Shown piece after piece: positions 17,197-26,345 of a stretch of DNA of 40,515 bases. This DNA comes from Planctomycetaceae bacterium. GTDB lineage: Bacteria > Planctomycetota > Planctomycetia > Planctomycetales > Planctomycetaceae. Both the position numbers and the translations under genes were made by a program. The DNA is taken from assembly GCA_014762625.1 (NCBI GenBank), contig JABURQ010000134.1, positions 1 through 40,515 of the forward strand, read 5' to 3'. The notes below the pieces were generated by a model that saw only the letters and a list, made by a program, of their open reading frames with translations, was not told where the DNA came from and did not search any database. Numbering within the stretch: position 1 is the stretch's first letter; each line of letters opens with the position of its first letter.

Positions 17197-18705
17197 ATGA
17201 AAGCTCGTATTTCGCAATTGCCTCTCAAATGGATTTGGACGACGACCGTCATCGTGACAATCGGCGTCCTGGTACTCACTGTGAATCGCTGGTTGCCGGT
17301 CACTCAAGCCTGGGTGAACCAGACAATCAGTACATTCCGTGGGGGAGGCACCTCACATGGCGAGGGAGACTCTCACAGCGAAGAGGATCCGCACGCAGGG
17401 CATGATCACGGTTCGCACCCCGGACATGACGAAGCCACATCACTGGAACTCTCTGCTCAGGCGCTTCGCAATGTGGGACTCGGTCCCGAACAAATTCAAC
17501 CAGTGAAATTGGAGACGTACAGGAAGTCGATCACTGTTCCTGCTGTGATTGTAGAACAGCCAGGTCGAACGCGGATCCAGGTGGCGACTCCGATGACGGG
17601 CGTGATTACCAAAGTTCATGCTCTGGAAGGTGAAGCAATTAAGCCCGGAACATTGCTGTTTCAGATTCGCCTGACACACGAAGACCTGGTGCAATCTCAG
17701 ACAGAGTTCCTGAAGACACTAGGAGAACTGGATGTCGAAGAACGAGAGATCAAGCGGCTCGCCGCTGTGACCAATAGTGGTGCGGTCGCTGGAAAGGTTC
17801 TGCTGGATCGACAGTACGCCAAAGACAAACTTTCGGCACTGTTAAGTGCTCAGCGCGAAGCCCTCAAGCTCCACGGGCTTTCTGAAGAACAGGTCAATCA
17901 GATTGCCAAACAACGACGTTTGTTAAGGGAACTGCAGGTTTTTGCTCCATCATTCGACGGGAGTGATGATGTTGAGTTGAAGATTACAAGAAATGAGGTG
18001 CAGCCCGTCTCACTGTTCCAGGAGGAGCAATCCCAGGATTCCTCTGAAGATGGGCACTTCGGACCGCTGATTCTACAGGATCTTGATGTCCACAAAGGCC
18101 AATCAGTCACCTCTGGCGAGACGCTGTGTGTCTTAGTGCACTATGACGAACTCTTCATCGAGGGGCTTGCGTTCGAACAAGACATTGCCAGTTTGCGACA
18201 GACGTCGGATCAAAACTGGAAGGTCGATGCAATTTTCCAGCGACCAGGTTCAGAAACACAGCTCGTCCAAGGTTTGGAAATTGCCTATCTTTCCAATCAG
18301 GTCGATCCCGATTCACGAACACTACATTTCTATGTGCGGTTGCCGAATGAGGTCGCCAAGGACAACCGTGTCTCGGGGAATCGCTACCTCGAGTGGAAAT
18401 ACCTCCCTGGTCAACGCTTGCAATTGCGTGTTCCGATTGAGGAAATGTCAGAACAAATCGTCTTACCGGTCGATGCGGTTGCCCGGGAAGGTGCGGAATA
18501 TTTCATATTTCAACAGAACGGAGATCACTTTGACCGAGTTCCGGTTCATCTGACGTACCGAGACCAATATTCGGCGGTCATTGCCAACGATGGCTCAATC
18601 TTTCCAGGTGATGTCGTCGCCCGACGCGGTGCCCATCAACTTCAAATGGCTCTTAAGAACAAAGCAGGCGGCGGAGTCGATCCTCATGCCGGGCATAATC
18701 ACTAA
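17197..18705 (+). CDS. RND periplasmic adaptor 3 with His-rich ends, CusB-like
   Basis: This 502-residue adaptor is paired with pump 3. The frame is open to a TTG at 17176, but the ATG at 17197 with TAGGG upstream is the better start. A TM at about 15-37 is followed by the His-rich linker (HGEGDSHSEEDPHAGHDHG, about 51-69). Next come the lipoyl half-motif MTGVITKVHALEGEAIKPGT, a short helical hairpin with NSGAVAG, the second lipoyl half near LDVHKGQSVTSGE, beta-barrel and membrane-proximal domains, and a His-rich C-terminus (DPHAGHNH). An unusual insert after VFAPSF (about 250-290) splits the barrel-sandwich region. The His tails could load metal for the pump. It is co-directional with and 43 bases from the RND gene. 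Confidence 0.9.
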   Translation: MKARISQLPLKWIWTTTVIVTIGVLVLTVNRWLPVTQAWVNQTISTFRGGGTSHGEGDSHSEEDPHAGHDHGSHPGHDEATSLELSAQALRNVGLGPEQIQPVKLETYRKSITVPAVIVEQPGRTRIQVATPMTGVITKVHALEGEAIKPGTLLFQIRLTHEDLVQSQTEFLKTLGELDVEEREIKRLAAVTNSGAVAGKVLLDRQYAKDKLSALLSAQREALKLHGLSEEQVNQIAKQRRLLRELQVFAPSFDGSDDVELKITRNEVQPVSLFQEEQSQDSSEDGHFGPLILQDLDVHKGQSVTSGETLCVLVHYDELFIEGLAFEQDIASLRQTSDQNWKVDAIFQRPGSETQLVQGLEIAYLSNQVDPDSRTLHFYVRLPNEVAKDNRVSGNRYLEWKYLPGQRLQLRVPIEEMSEQIVLPVDAVAREGAEYFIFQQNGDHFDRVPVHLTYRDQYSAVIANDGSIFPGDVVARRGAHQLQMALKNKAGGGVDPHAGHNH

Positions 18706-18748
18706 TTCGCACCGGCAACGATCGTGCTGACATGAGGAGAGATGAAGA

Positions 18749-21700
18749 ATGTTAAATGCAATTATTCGATTCGCACTGCGGCAGCGGATGCTCGTCATCG
18801 CGGCGGCTCTATTCCTGGTTGGATACGGAACGTGGCAGGCGTTGCAGGCGCCGATTGATGTGTTCCCCAACTTGAACCGTCCCCGTGTGGTGGTGATGAC
18901 CGAAGTGCCGGGAATGGCACCGGAAGAAGTCGAAACGCTGGTGACATTTCCGCTGGAAACTGCACTGAATGGTGCCAACGGAGTGCAGGCTGTTCGCAGT
19001 TCGTCAGGTGTAGGCATTTCGGTAGTGTATGTCGAATTCGACTGGGGAACGGATATCTATAACGATCGCCAGATCGTCAACGAGCGCATCCAGCTCGTTC
19101 AAGAACGAATGCCCGAGGGCGTAAAACCGACGTTGGCTCCGATTTCGTCCATCATGGGACAGATTCTCATGTTGGGGATGTGGAGTGAAGATGAACAAAC
19201 TAATGCCCTGGAGATGCGCACGATCGCCGACTGGGTCGTTCGTCAACGGCTACTGACGATTCCTGGAGTTTCGCAGGTGTTTACGATGGGCGGAGGACGC
19301 AAACAGTTCCAGGTGCTTGTCGATCCAGATGCCATGCTGCGGTACGGAGTCGCGCTTCATGAAGTCAAGGACGCCGTTCAAAATAGTAACGAGAATGCGA
19401 CGGGGGGATACCTCGATGAACAAGGCCCGAATGAATTGCTGGTCCGTGCATTAGGGCGAGTTCAGTCGATTGAAGATCTACAAAAAGTCGTCGTGACGAT
19501 TCGCGACGGCAAGCCGATTGCCCTCGCACAGATCGCCCAAGTGATTGAAGGTCCGCAGGTCAAACGGGGGGATAGTTCAGCTTTTTTGCGTGTGGAAGAT
19601 GGAGAGTTTTCCGGCGGTCAGTCAGTCATTTTGACGATCAATAAGCAACCCAACGCTGATACGCGTGAAGTGACCGAAAGCGTGATGGCGGCCATTGAGG
19701 AACTCCGCCCTTCGTTGCCGGACGATCTTAGAATTCGTCAGTTCTATTCCCAAAAGTCGTTCATTGATCGGGCGATTGAGAATGTCATCGAAGCATTGCG
19801 CGATGGTGGCATCCTGGTCGTCATCATACTATTCCTGTTTCTGATGAACTTTCGCACGACGTTTATCACGCTGACGGCAATCCCCCTCTCTCTGGTCAGT
19901 ACCGCGATTGTTTTCCACTTCCTTGGACTCTCCATCAATACAATGACGCTGGGAGGCTTAGCAGTCGCCATCGGTGAGTTGGTCGACGATGCGATTGTGG
20001 ATGTGGAGAACATCTTCCGACGACTCAGAGAGAATCGAATTAAAGACAAGCCGCTGCACCCGCTACTGGTGGTCTTCCGAGCGAGCGTCGAAGTTCGCAA
20101 TTCGATTGTGTTCGGAACCATGATCGTGATTCTCGTTTTCGTTCCACTATTTGCTCTCTCAGGCATGGAAGGACGTCTCTTCACTCCGCTGGGGATCGCT
20201 TACATCGTCTCGATTCTCTCATCGCTCGTCGTCTCGCTGACTGTCACGCCAGTATTATCGTATTGGCTTCTGGGACATCAGAAGTCAACGGAAGAAGAGA
20301 AAGACGGCTTCTTTCTCAGAGGACTCAAGTGGGTCGGTGACAAGGTGATCCGCTTCAGTTTGCAATTCCCACGGTTGAATCTGACCGTCACGTTGACCGC
20401 TGTGGCATTGGCAGGACTGTTTGTGACCAACCTCGAAAAAGATTTCCTTCCGCCGTTTAACGAAGGCGTGATTCAGCTGAATGTTGTGCTGCCACCGGGC
20501 ACGTCGTTGGAAACCTCCAACGCAATCAATCGTCGGGTCGAACAGCGTCTGCTCGAAATCGAAGACATCGAACAGTTCGTTCGCCGGACAGGACGTGCGG
20601 AACTCGATGAGCATGCGGAGGGCGTCAACATGAGTGAATACATCATTGACCTCGATCCCGAAGCAGAACACTCACGAGAAGAACAACTTGAAGAAATTCG
20701 TGAAGCCATGGCTGATATCCCCGGCATCGTGACTGCCGTGGAACAGCCGATTGCCCACTTGATTTCTCATATGCTTTCGGGAGTGAAAGCTCAGATTGGT
20801 ATTAAGATTTACGGCGACGATCTCGATGTCCTCCGTCGCAAAGCCGACGAAATGAAAATGGCGATGCAATCGGTGCCAGGGGTGACGGACTTGCTCGTCG
20901 AACCGCAGGTCATCATCCCACAGATGCGTATCGAACTCGACCGCGACAAGTTGCTCCTTTACGGACTGACCCCGGTTGAAGTGAATGAATTTATCGAAAC
21001 CGCAATGAATGGGCAGGTCGTCTCGGAAGTGTTGATGGGACAACGCACCTTCGACCTGTTGATCCGATTGGACGAGAACTACCGCGAGAACTTGCACGAG
21101 TTGAAGCGGCTCACCATTGATCTTCAAGGTGGCGGAAAGGTTCCCCTTGAAGCCGTTGCCAATATCTACGAATCTGGCGGCCCCAACACCGTCAATCGAG
21201 AAAACGTTCGTCGTCGGATTATCTTGCAATGTAATGTTTCCGAGCGCGGTGTCGTCGATGTCGTGCAAGACATTCAACGTCAAGTGCGACCGGTCGTTGA
21301 AACCCTCCCGACTGGCTACTTCGTCGAATACAGCGGACAGTTCGAGTCACAACAATCGGCGTCACGCATTATTGGAGCATTGTTCGCAGTTTCGATGATC
21401 GGCGTCTTTATGGTGCTATTCACCATGTTCCGTTCGGTCAATCTCTCCTTGCAGGTGATGGCCGCATTGCCGATGGCGTTTATCGGATCTGTGGCAGCCC
21501 TCGTCATCACCGGACAAACGCTGACAGTCGCAGCCATGGTCGGATTTATCTCTCTGGCCGGAATTGCCTCCCGCAATGGCATTTTGTTGCTCAATCATTA
21601 TCTGCATCTGGTGAAGTACGAAGGTGAAGACTGGAGCAAGAAAATGATTGTTCGCGCCGGGCTGGAGAGACTCGCGCCGGTGTTGATGACCGCACTGACC

Positions 21701-21958
21701 TCGGGCATCGGACTCGTTCCACTAGTCCTCGCGTCTGGTGAGCCAGGAAAAGAAATCCTCTACCCAGTCGCCACAGTCATCCTGGGAGGCCTGATGAGTT
21801 CGACATTGCTGGACTTTTTTGTCCACCCGGCACTCTTTTGGCTCTTCGGACTGAAAGAGGCGCAGCGAGTCGTCAATGAATCTCAAACCGAAATCGCACT
21901 CACCGAAGAACACGACGAAACTCATGGTATCGAACAGCCCATCGCGATTGCGACTTAG
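18749..21958 (+). CDS. Heavy-metal RND efflux pump 3, CusA-like subgroup
   Basis: This 1069-residue HME-RND pump has the standard 12-TM layout. GAGGAGAG before the ATG supports the start. TM4 reads AVAIGELVDDAIVDVEN (about 405-420), lacking the DFG of pumps 1 and 2 and closer to the IG-VD-A-V-EN pattern of Cu/Ag pumps, with an extra acidic residue. In the porter domain EGVNMSEYIIDL keeps a Met where CusA has Met623, and ISHMLSGVK has a Met at or next to Met672; the Met573 equivalent (VIQLNVVLPP) is not Met. These are hand alignments from memory. A Cu/Ag-type substrate is therefore possible but the metal site is not canonical. The downstream genes at 22099 and 22875 are His-rich and probably belong to the same transcript. 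Confidence 0.93.
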   Translation: MLNAIIRFALRQRMLVIAAALFLVGYGTWQALQAPIDVFPNLNRPRVVVMTEVPGMAPEEVETLVTFPLETALNGANGVQAVRSSSGVGISVVYVEFDWGTDIYNDRQIVNERIQLVQERMPEGVKPTLAPISSIMGQILMLGMWSEDEQTNALEMRTIADWVVRQRLLTIPGVSQVFTMGGGRKQFQVLVDPDAMLRYGVALHEVKDAVQNSNENATGGYLDEQGPNELLVRALGRVQSIEDLQKVVVTIRDGKPIALAQIAQVIEGPQVKRGDSSAFLRVEDGEFSGGQSVILTINKQPNADTREVTESVMAAIEELRPSLPDDLRIRQFYSQKSFIDRAIENVIEALRDGGILVVIILFLFLMNFRTTFITLTAIPLSLVSTAIVFHFLGLSINTMTLGGLAVAIGELVDDAIVDVENIFRRLRENRIKDKPLHPLLVVFRASVEVRNSIVFGTMIVILVFVPLFALSGMEGRLFTPLGIAYIVSILSSLVVSLTVTPVLSYWLLGHQKSTEEEKDGFFLRGLKWVGDKVIRFSLQFPRLNLTVTLTAVALAGLFVTNLEKDFLPPFNEGVIQLNVVLPPGTSLETSNAINRRVEQRLLEIEDIEQFVRRTGRAELDEHAEGVNMSEYIIDLDPEAEHSREEQLEEIREAMADIPGIVTAVEQPIAHLISHMLSGVKAQIGIKIYGDDLDVLRRKADEMKMAMQSVPGVTDLLVEPQVIIPQMRIELDRDKLLLYGLTPVEVNEFIETAMNGQVVSEVLMGQRTFDLLIRLDENYRENLHELKRLTIDLQGGGKVPLEAVANIYESGGPNTVNRENVRRRIILQCNVSERGVVDVVQDIQRQVRPVVETLPTGYFVEYSGQFESQQSASRIIGALFAVSMIGVFMVLFTMFRSVNLSLQVMAALPMAFIGSVAALVITGQTLTVAAMVGFISLAGIASRNGILLLNHYLHLVKYEGEDWSKKMIVRAGLERLAPVLMTALTSGIGLVPLVLASGEPGKEILYPVATVILGGLMSSTLLDFFVHPALFWLFGLKEAQRVVNESQTEIALTEEHDETHGIEQPIAIAT

Positions 21959-22098
21959 CAGCTGTCCGTTGCCGCTACAAAACAGTTCCGTAAATCATGT
22001 AACTCTTTCAACCGTATTACGACGGCGGTTCATCAAGATGCTTTGATCTCCACAGGACGTGCGATTCACAGCAAAGAAATGACTTAAGGAAACGAACG

Positions 22099-22785
22099 AT
22101 GAAAACTTTCCAAACAACACTTCTCGCATCCACTGTGATGCTCGTCATGAGCATGGCTTCATCTGCGATGGCCCAAAAGTCTTTTGTGATTGCCTATCGG
22201 CTGAGCGACTGGAAGACCATGGAATTTGACAACCCGACAAAGGCTCAACAGCATTTGCAAGCGGTCAAGGATCTCGGATGTGAAGCACGCACCGAAAATC
22301 ACGAAGGACATCTGGATGTGACCTATCGTCTTCCCGCGTGGAAGCCGCTGGAATTGGCAACCGACAAACTCGTACACCAATGGGAAGGGTGGTTGAAATC
22401 TTCGGGCTTTGAGACGATCCATGGCCATGGTAACGATCACGCTCAGGGACCTGCCGGACACAACCATGCCAATGATGATCACGCGGGGCACGAACATGGT
22501 CCCGAAGGAGAAGAGTCGATTGCCTATCGACTGCCCAACTGGAAAACACTCCATTTTAAAACCGCCGACGAACGGAAGCAACTGATTGCCATCGCACAGG
22601 GATTTGGATGTGAAGTGCGCCAGGAAACACACGACGGTCACGACGACGTCCTGATCCGATCACCACGCTGGATGCACGCTGAGTTCCCAACTCATGCCGC
22701 GGCAGCCAAATGGGAACAATGGTTGAAGCGGACAGGCTTCGAAACGCAACACGAACATGCTGGTGAGCACAAGCATGATCACTAA
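22099..22785 (+). CDS. Secreted His-rich protein built from four repeats
   Basis: This 228-residue protein is of no family I recognise. The signal peptide ends at SSAMA (cleavage about 25/26). The mature part has two units, 31-109 and 141-219, that align with no gap at an offset of 110 residues: IAYRL, GCE-R, H-GH-DV, W-E-x-W-L-K and GFET-H all coincide. Each unit also splits into two halves 43 residues apart (Y33/Y76, G60/G103, E62/E105), each starting Y-R-x3-W and ending LG-C/F-E. This implies two rounds of duplication of a 40-residue element. A His-rich linker (HGHGNDHAQGPAGHNHANDDHAGHEHG in two parts, 108-134) joins the units and the tail is HEHAGEHKHDH. It follows pump 3 by 140 bases. 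Periplasmic metal storage or buffering is inference. Confidence 0.82.
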   Translation: MKTFQTTLLASTVMLVMSMASSAMAQKSFVIAYRLSDWKTMEFDNPTKAQQHLQAVKDLGCEARTENHEGHLDVTYRLPAWKPLELATDKLVHQWEGWLKSSGFETIHGHGNDHAQGPAGHNHANDDHAGHEHGPEGEESIAYRLPNWKTLHFKTADERKQLIAIAQGFGCEVRQETHDGHDDVLIRSPRWMHAEFPTHAAAAKWEQWLKRTGFETQHEHAGEHKHDH

Positions 22786-22795
22786 TTTTACGGTA

Positions 22796-22834
22796 GCACA
22801 TCGACGTTATTCACTGCGAGTGGTGTCGATGTGC
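22796..22834 (+). terminator. Hairpin GCACATCGAC/GTCGATGTGC between two His-rich protein genes
   Basis: A perfect 10-base inverted repeat with a 19-base loop that itself contains CACT/AGTG lies between the stop at 22785 and the ATG at 22875. No T-run follows directly, so it may be an attenuator or an mRNA-stabilising hairpin rather than a full terminator. Confidence 0.45.
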
Positions 22835-22874
22835 GTCACTTTAAACTTTCTCTACTCAACTCAAGGATTGCAAA

Positions 22875-23426
22875 ATGAAACGTTTCCCTCATCTCACAAC
22901 GGCATTAGTCGCTTCCCTGTCCATTGCAATGGTCGGGTGCGCGGATAACGAACCTTCCTCTGATGGTCCAGTCTCTACCGGACCGCCAGCAACGGTCGAC
23001 GATCATGAAGGACATGATCATGGTCCCGGTGGACACGATCACCCGACAGAAGGTCCCCATCATGGCTCGCTGATCGAACTCGGTGCCGAAGAGTATCACG
23101 CAGAAATGGTTCACGCTGAAGAGTCAGGTTCTGTCACTATTTATATTCTTGACAGTGCCGCCAAGACTGCGGTCCCGATTGAAGCATCTGAAATCACGAT
23201 CAATCTCAAACATGATGGCAAAGGCGAACAGTTCAAACTCGCCGCCAAACCGGACAGCGGTGACGCAGAAGGAAAGTCGTCGCGGTTTGTTTCCTCAGAT
23301 AAGGAACTCGGAGAAGACCTGCATAGCGAGGACGCTGAGGCAACTCTTGTCCTGTCCATCAACGGAAAATCCTATCGTGGCAAAATCGCTCACGATCACG
23401 ACCATGCGCATGATCATGCGCACTAA
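22875..23426 (+). CDS. His-rich lipoprotein with PHHGSLIELGAEEYHAE motif
   Basis: This 183-residue predicted lipoprotein has a basic start (MKR), the hydrophobic segment LTTALVASLSIAMVGC and lipid Cys22 (Met at -3 is a little unusual). A His-rich segment follows (DDHEGHDHGPGGHDH, about 42-56). Then comes a conserved-looking GPHHGSLIELGAEEYHAEMVH (in parts, about 60-80), and a beta-rich domain with YILDSAAKTAVPIEA and LSINGKSYRGKIAHDHDH. The last residues are DHAHDHAH. I know similar sequences as uncharacterised proteins next to metal efflux genes; no reaction is known to me. The C-terminal domain resembles a small immunoglobulin-like fold by pattern only. Metal binding at both His ends is inference. 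Confidence 0.75.
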   Translation: MKRFPHLTTALVASLSIAMVGCADNEPSSDGPVSTGPPATVDDHEGHDHGPGGHDHPTEGPHHGSLIELGAEEYHAEMVHAEESGSVTIYILDSAAKTAVPIEASEITINLKHDGKGEQFKLAAKPDSGDAEGKSSRFVSSDKELGEDLHSEDAEATLVLSINGKSYRGKIAHDHDHAHDHAH

Positions 23427-23500
23427 TGCGTCAGGCTGAGACTGGACGCTCTCCACAATATGGACGTTCAAGTCGGTTCAAACTCTAGCCCCCCAACAGA

Positions 23501-24511
23501 ATGTCATCCCCATCCGCAACGACTAAGAACGAAGAATCGCCATCGAACGACCATGACCACTCGGGGCATACCCATGGGATGACCCGCAGTGGCGAGGTGG
23601 TGGACGTTAGCGATTCGCGCCTGTTGTGGTCAGTGGTTCTCAACCAGATTTTGACATTGGGACAGGTGATTGCCGGAATCATGTCCGGGAGCGTCGCTTT
23701 GCTCTCGGACGCAGCTCACAATTTCAATGATGCCAATGCCCTGTTGATTGCGTGGATCGCTCGGCGCATTTCTCGAAAGGAATCAAACGAACGTTACACG
23801 TTTGGATATCGGCGAGCCGAACTCATCGGGGCAACGATCAATCTGACGCTTTTGGCAGTCATCGGGTTGTACCTGGTCTACGAAGGAATCAATCGCATTT
23901 TCTATCCGCAGGAGATTATCGGCTGGTTAATGGCCGCGGCGGCGATCTTGGCCCTCGTCGTTGATGTGGGCACAGCCTTGCTGCTGTGGGCAATGAGTCG
24001 CGGATCGCTGAACGTGAGAGCGGCTTTCATTCACAACATTGTCGATGCTCTGGGATCGTTGGGAGTTTTGCTTGGAGCAGGAGCGATCATCTGGCTGAAG
24101 TGGAATTGGGTTGATCCAGCATTGACGTTATTGATTTCCGGCTACGTGCTATATCAAGTGGTCGTGATGCTGCCGCAAGCAACACGTGTGTTAATGGAGG
24201 GCACACCGACCGATTTTGACCTCGATCATCTCGTCAAGGATGTCACCGCCATCGATCAAGTCATCGACCTGCATCATCTGCATGTCTGGCAACTCGACGA
24301 ACAACACATTGCCTTGGAAGCTCATATCGTCATCAAACGCCAGAACGCTGGCGACTTGGAGACCATCAAGAAGTCGGTCAAAAATCTTTTGAAGGACGAA
24401 TTCGACATCACTCATTCAACTCTCGAATTTGAGTTTAATGATGAGCGAACACAGCAGGACCACACCTGTCAGCTTGATGCGGGCGCATCAGGTCTGTCCC
24501 CTGGAGATTAA
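23501..24511 (+). CDS. Cation diffusion facilitator, CzcD/ZitB type
   Basis: This 336-residue inner-membrane exporter would move Zn, Cd or Co ions out of the cytoplasm against protons. The N-terminus has a His cluster ([12 protein letters not shown], 16-27). Six TM segments follow. The transport site residues are visible as H73-x3-D77 in TM2 ([11 protein letters not shown]) and H178-x3-D182 in TM5 (FIHNIVD), the His/Asp pattern of zinc-type CDF proteins. The cytoplasmic C-terminal domain shows [22 protein letters not shown] and ends with Cys and Asp. It begins 74 bases after the His-rich lipoprotein gene. Together with the RND pumps it gives a two-step route: cytoplasm to periplasm by CDF, periplasm to outside by RND. 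The division of labour is established for such systems but inferred here. Confidence 0.93.
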   Translation: MSSPSATTKNEESPSNDHDHSGHTHGMTRSGEVVDVSDSRLLWSVVLNQILTLGQVIAGIMSGSVALLSDAAHNFNDANALLIAWIARRISRKESNERYTFGYRRAELIGATINLTLLAVIGLYLVYEGINRIFYPQEIIGWLMAAAAILALVVDVGTALLLWAMSRGSLNVRAAFIHNIVDALGSLGVLLGAGAIIWLKWNWVDPALTLLISGYVLYQVVVMLPQATRVLMEGTPTDFDLDHLVKDVTAIDQVIDLHHLHVWQLDEQHIALEAHIVIKRQNAGDLETIKKSVKNLLKDEFDITHSTLEFEFNDERTQQDHTCQLDAGASGLSPGD

Positions 24512-24746
24512 GTCATTTAGCCAGAACACTTTGGAATGATGATATTATAAATTGAGTTCGTGTTCAGAATGAGCGATATCAGTACGATTTTCGCTGACGT
24601 AGTTTCGCCCAAAGTCGAGACCCATTGAGGAGGCATCTCACCCTGAGTTTTTCCTCTAGACTCACTGCTCCATGTCCGATAAATAGAGATAACCGTTGTT
24701 TCCGTCCTTCACACTCTCATTCCAGCAATTGGACTCCTCGGATTTC

Positions 24747-25208
24747 ATGTTTCGCAACTTCCTCATTCTCTGGACCGTGTCGGCAGCCATTTTTCATGTG
24801 CTGTTGGGATGCTGTTCACCGTATGTGGGTTGTTGTGCCTATGCCTGCACAATGTGCGTCGATTCTTCTTCGTCTGAGTGCAAAGGTGACTGCTCCGCCT
24901 CTGATTGCGATGAAGCGGAGAATCACGAATCAGAACAGAGAAGCAATCTTTCATCGTCCCCATGTGGGAACAGTCATCCGAGCCCACCAAAGCCATGCGA
25001 TGACGTTGACTGCCAGTTTGTGTTTGCACCTCGGACCGATGACACCTTAGACACACTTTCAAGCGACTTGCTGGCAACAGTTCAAAACGTCTACCCGGCT
25101 TCGTTTGTGCTTGACGTGTTGCCTCGCCTCACTCGGCTTGAGCGACCGGATCAATTCTTGACAACTTCTGAACCGCTATACGCTATCAAGCAGGTTTGGT
25201 TGGTCTAA
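24747..25208 (+). CDS. Small secreted Cys-rich leader protein 3 (LLGCC/CDExDC family)
   Basis: This 153-residue protein is the third member of the family at 6508-6957 and 16512-16970. The frame is open from 24696, but the ATG at 24747 gives MFRNFLILW, matching the MFR start of member 2 and placing H17, G21, C22 and C23 at identical positions (FHVLLGCC). In place of the His cluster it has a Cys cluster: GCCAYACTMC (28-37), CKGDCSASDC (45-54) and C73. The signature CDDVDCQF (84-91), then TDD (97-99), and the end KQVWLV are kept. I count 12 Cys but only 3 His. It precedes the double thioredoxin-fold protein and the ABC exporter rather than an RND pump. A different metal or a thiol-based ligand set is suggested, as inference. 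Confidence 0.8.
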   Translation: MFRNFLILWTVSAAIFHVLLGCCSPYVGCCAYACTMCVDSSSSECKGDCSASDCDEAENHESEQRSNLSSSPCGNSHPSPPKPCDDVDCQFVFAPRTDDTLDTLSSDLLATVQNVYPASFVLDVLPRLTRLERPDQFLTTSEPLYAIKQVWLV

Positions 25209-25473
25209 CGCTCTTATAGACCACTATTCTTTCCTTTGTTTGGACTGGAGTGCGCTCAGTTGAGCGACCTTTCCATCCGCCCCTCGTAATACTCGGCGGC
25301 TGTCGAATTGCTTCCAGCTGCCGCAGTCGCTGTTCTCATACTTAAATACGACGTTCATGGGGATCTCGTTCTCAACGTCCCCATTGAGCGATAGTAATCG
25401 AATGCAGAATCCGATCCGTCGAGTCGGTTGTTGCAGTCTCAATTCACATTCGGCATAGAAAAGGATTTCAATC

Positions 25474-26256
25474 ATGACTAGAAATACGCAAGCACTCACA
25501 GTCGCGTTCATGCTGATTGCAGGAGCGCTTCCCTTGAGCCATCAAGCAACCGCTGCTGAATTCAGCGCGGGGCAACAAGCAGTTGAATCGAATGCCCAGA
25601 ATGGGAAGTTCAGTTTTGTCCTGTTTTATCGCAGTAATGACTCAGCGACTCAGTCGATGCAGCAAGTCCTTCAATCGACACTTGCGAATCGACAGGACTC
25701 AGTGATCGTACCCATTCAAATTAACGATAACCGCGAACAAGCGTTAATCAGTAAGTTTGATGCGACTCGGATACCGATGCCTGCCGTGGCTGTGCTTGCT
25801 CCGAACGGGGCGATCGCGAGTGTGTTTCCTCAGCGAGTCACTCCTCAGCATCTCACTGCTGCAATTGTTTCTCCCGCGCAGGCGAACTGCCTGAAAGCAC
25901 TTCAGGAGCAAAAAATCGTTCTGCTGTGTGCTCATCCGGAAGGCCAAAAAATCGTTCCAGCCGGTGTGACTCAGTTCCAGAACGACGCTCTGTTCAAGAA
26001 ACGAACCGAAGTCGTCACTGTCAATGCAAACGATCCGGCGGAAGCGCGCTTCCTGCAGCAGCTTCGCATCCGTACCGATCAGCCAAGTTCGGTTGTGGCG
26101 TTCATGGCCCCTCCGGGAGTGATGCTCGGTCTCTATAACGAAAATGTGACTCACAATATTCTGGCTCAAAAACTGGCTGCCGCCGGTAAGTGCTGCGACG
26201 ATGCGAATTGCAAGCACATTAAGGCTGCTGGTGGAACACAAGCACCACGCCGCTAA
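25474..26256 (+). CDS. Secreted double thioredoxin-fold protein with C-terminal Cys/His site
   Basis: This 260-residue protein is exported by a signal peptide (cleavage near ATAAE, about 28). Two thioredoxin-like units follow. The first (about 30-133) has [17 protein letters not shown] where an active site would be, so the CxxC is missing, and IPMPAVAVL as a cis-Pro-like loop. The second (about 135-236) shows [12 protein letters not shown] and [13 protein letters not shown]. The C-terminus [14 protein letters not shown] has C240, C241, C246 and H248, a likely metal-binding tail. The protein is thus probably not a redox enzyme. It lies between leader protein 3 and the ABC permease, with a hairpin just after it. 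The family is known to me only as hypothetical. Its role as a substrate-binding partner of the ABC exporter is inference. Confidence 0.72.
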   Translation: MTRNTQALTVAFMLIAGALPLSHQATAAEFSAGQQAVESNAQNGKFSFVLFYRSNDSATQSMQQVLQSTLANRQDSVIVPIQINDNREQALISKFDATRIPMPAVAVLAPNGAIASVFPQRVTPQHLTAAIVSPAQANCLKALQEQKIVLLCAHPEGQKIVPAGVTQFQNDALFKKRTEVVTVNANDPAEARFLQQLRIRTDQPSSVVAFMAPPGVMLGLYNENVTHNILAQKLAAAGKCCDDANCKHIKAAGGTQAPRR

Positions 26257-26268
26257 TTCTATTTCTTC

Positions 26269-26313
26269 AAGCACGGGAATCGCTTCATTGCAGACAACGT
26301 GATTCCCGTGCTT
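26269..26313 (+). terminator. Strong 13-base hairpin before the ABC permease gene
   Basis: AAGCACGGGAATC and GATTCCCGTGCTT pair perfectly around a 19-base loop, followed by TCCTTAA. It sits between the stop at 26256 and the ATG at 26346, so it may cut down read-through into the ABC genes. The T-tract is weak, so partial termination or mRNA processing is as likely as full termination. Confidence 0.6.
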
Positions 26314-26345
26314 TCCTTAATACTCAACACTTAGGGGTGGATTCC

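Noticed and set aside
20672-21283. Long minus-strand frame (203 codons) opposite RND pump 3
   Set aside because: It lies fully inside a clear RND gene; its residue pattern is the antisense image of the pump codons.
25744-26274. 176-codon minus-strand frame opposite the double thioredoxin-fold protein
   Set aside because: The plus-strand frame has a signal peptide and family-like fold; the antisense frame has neither.
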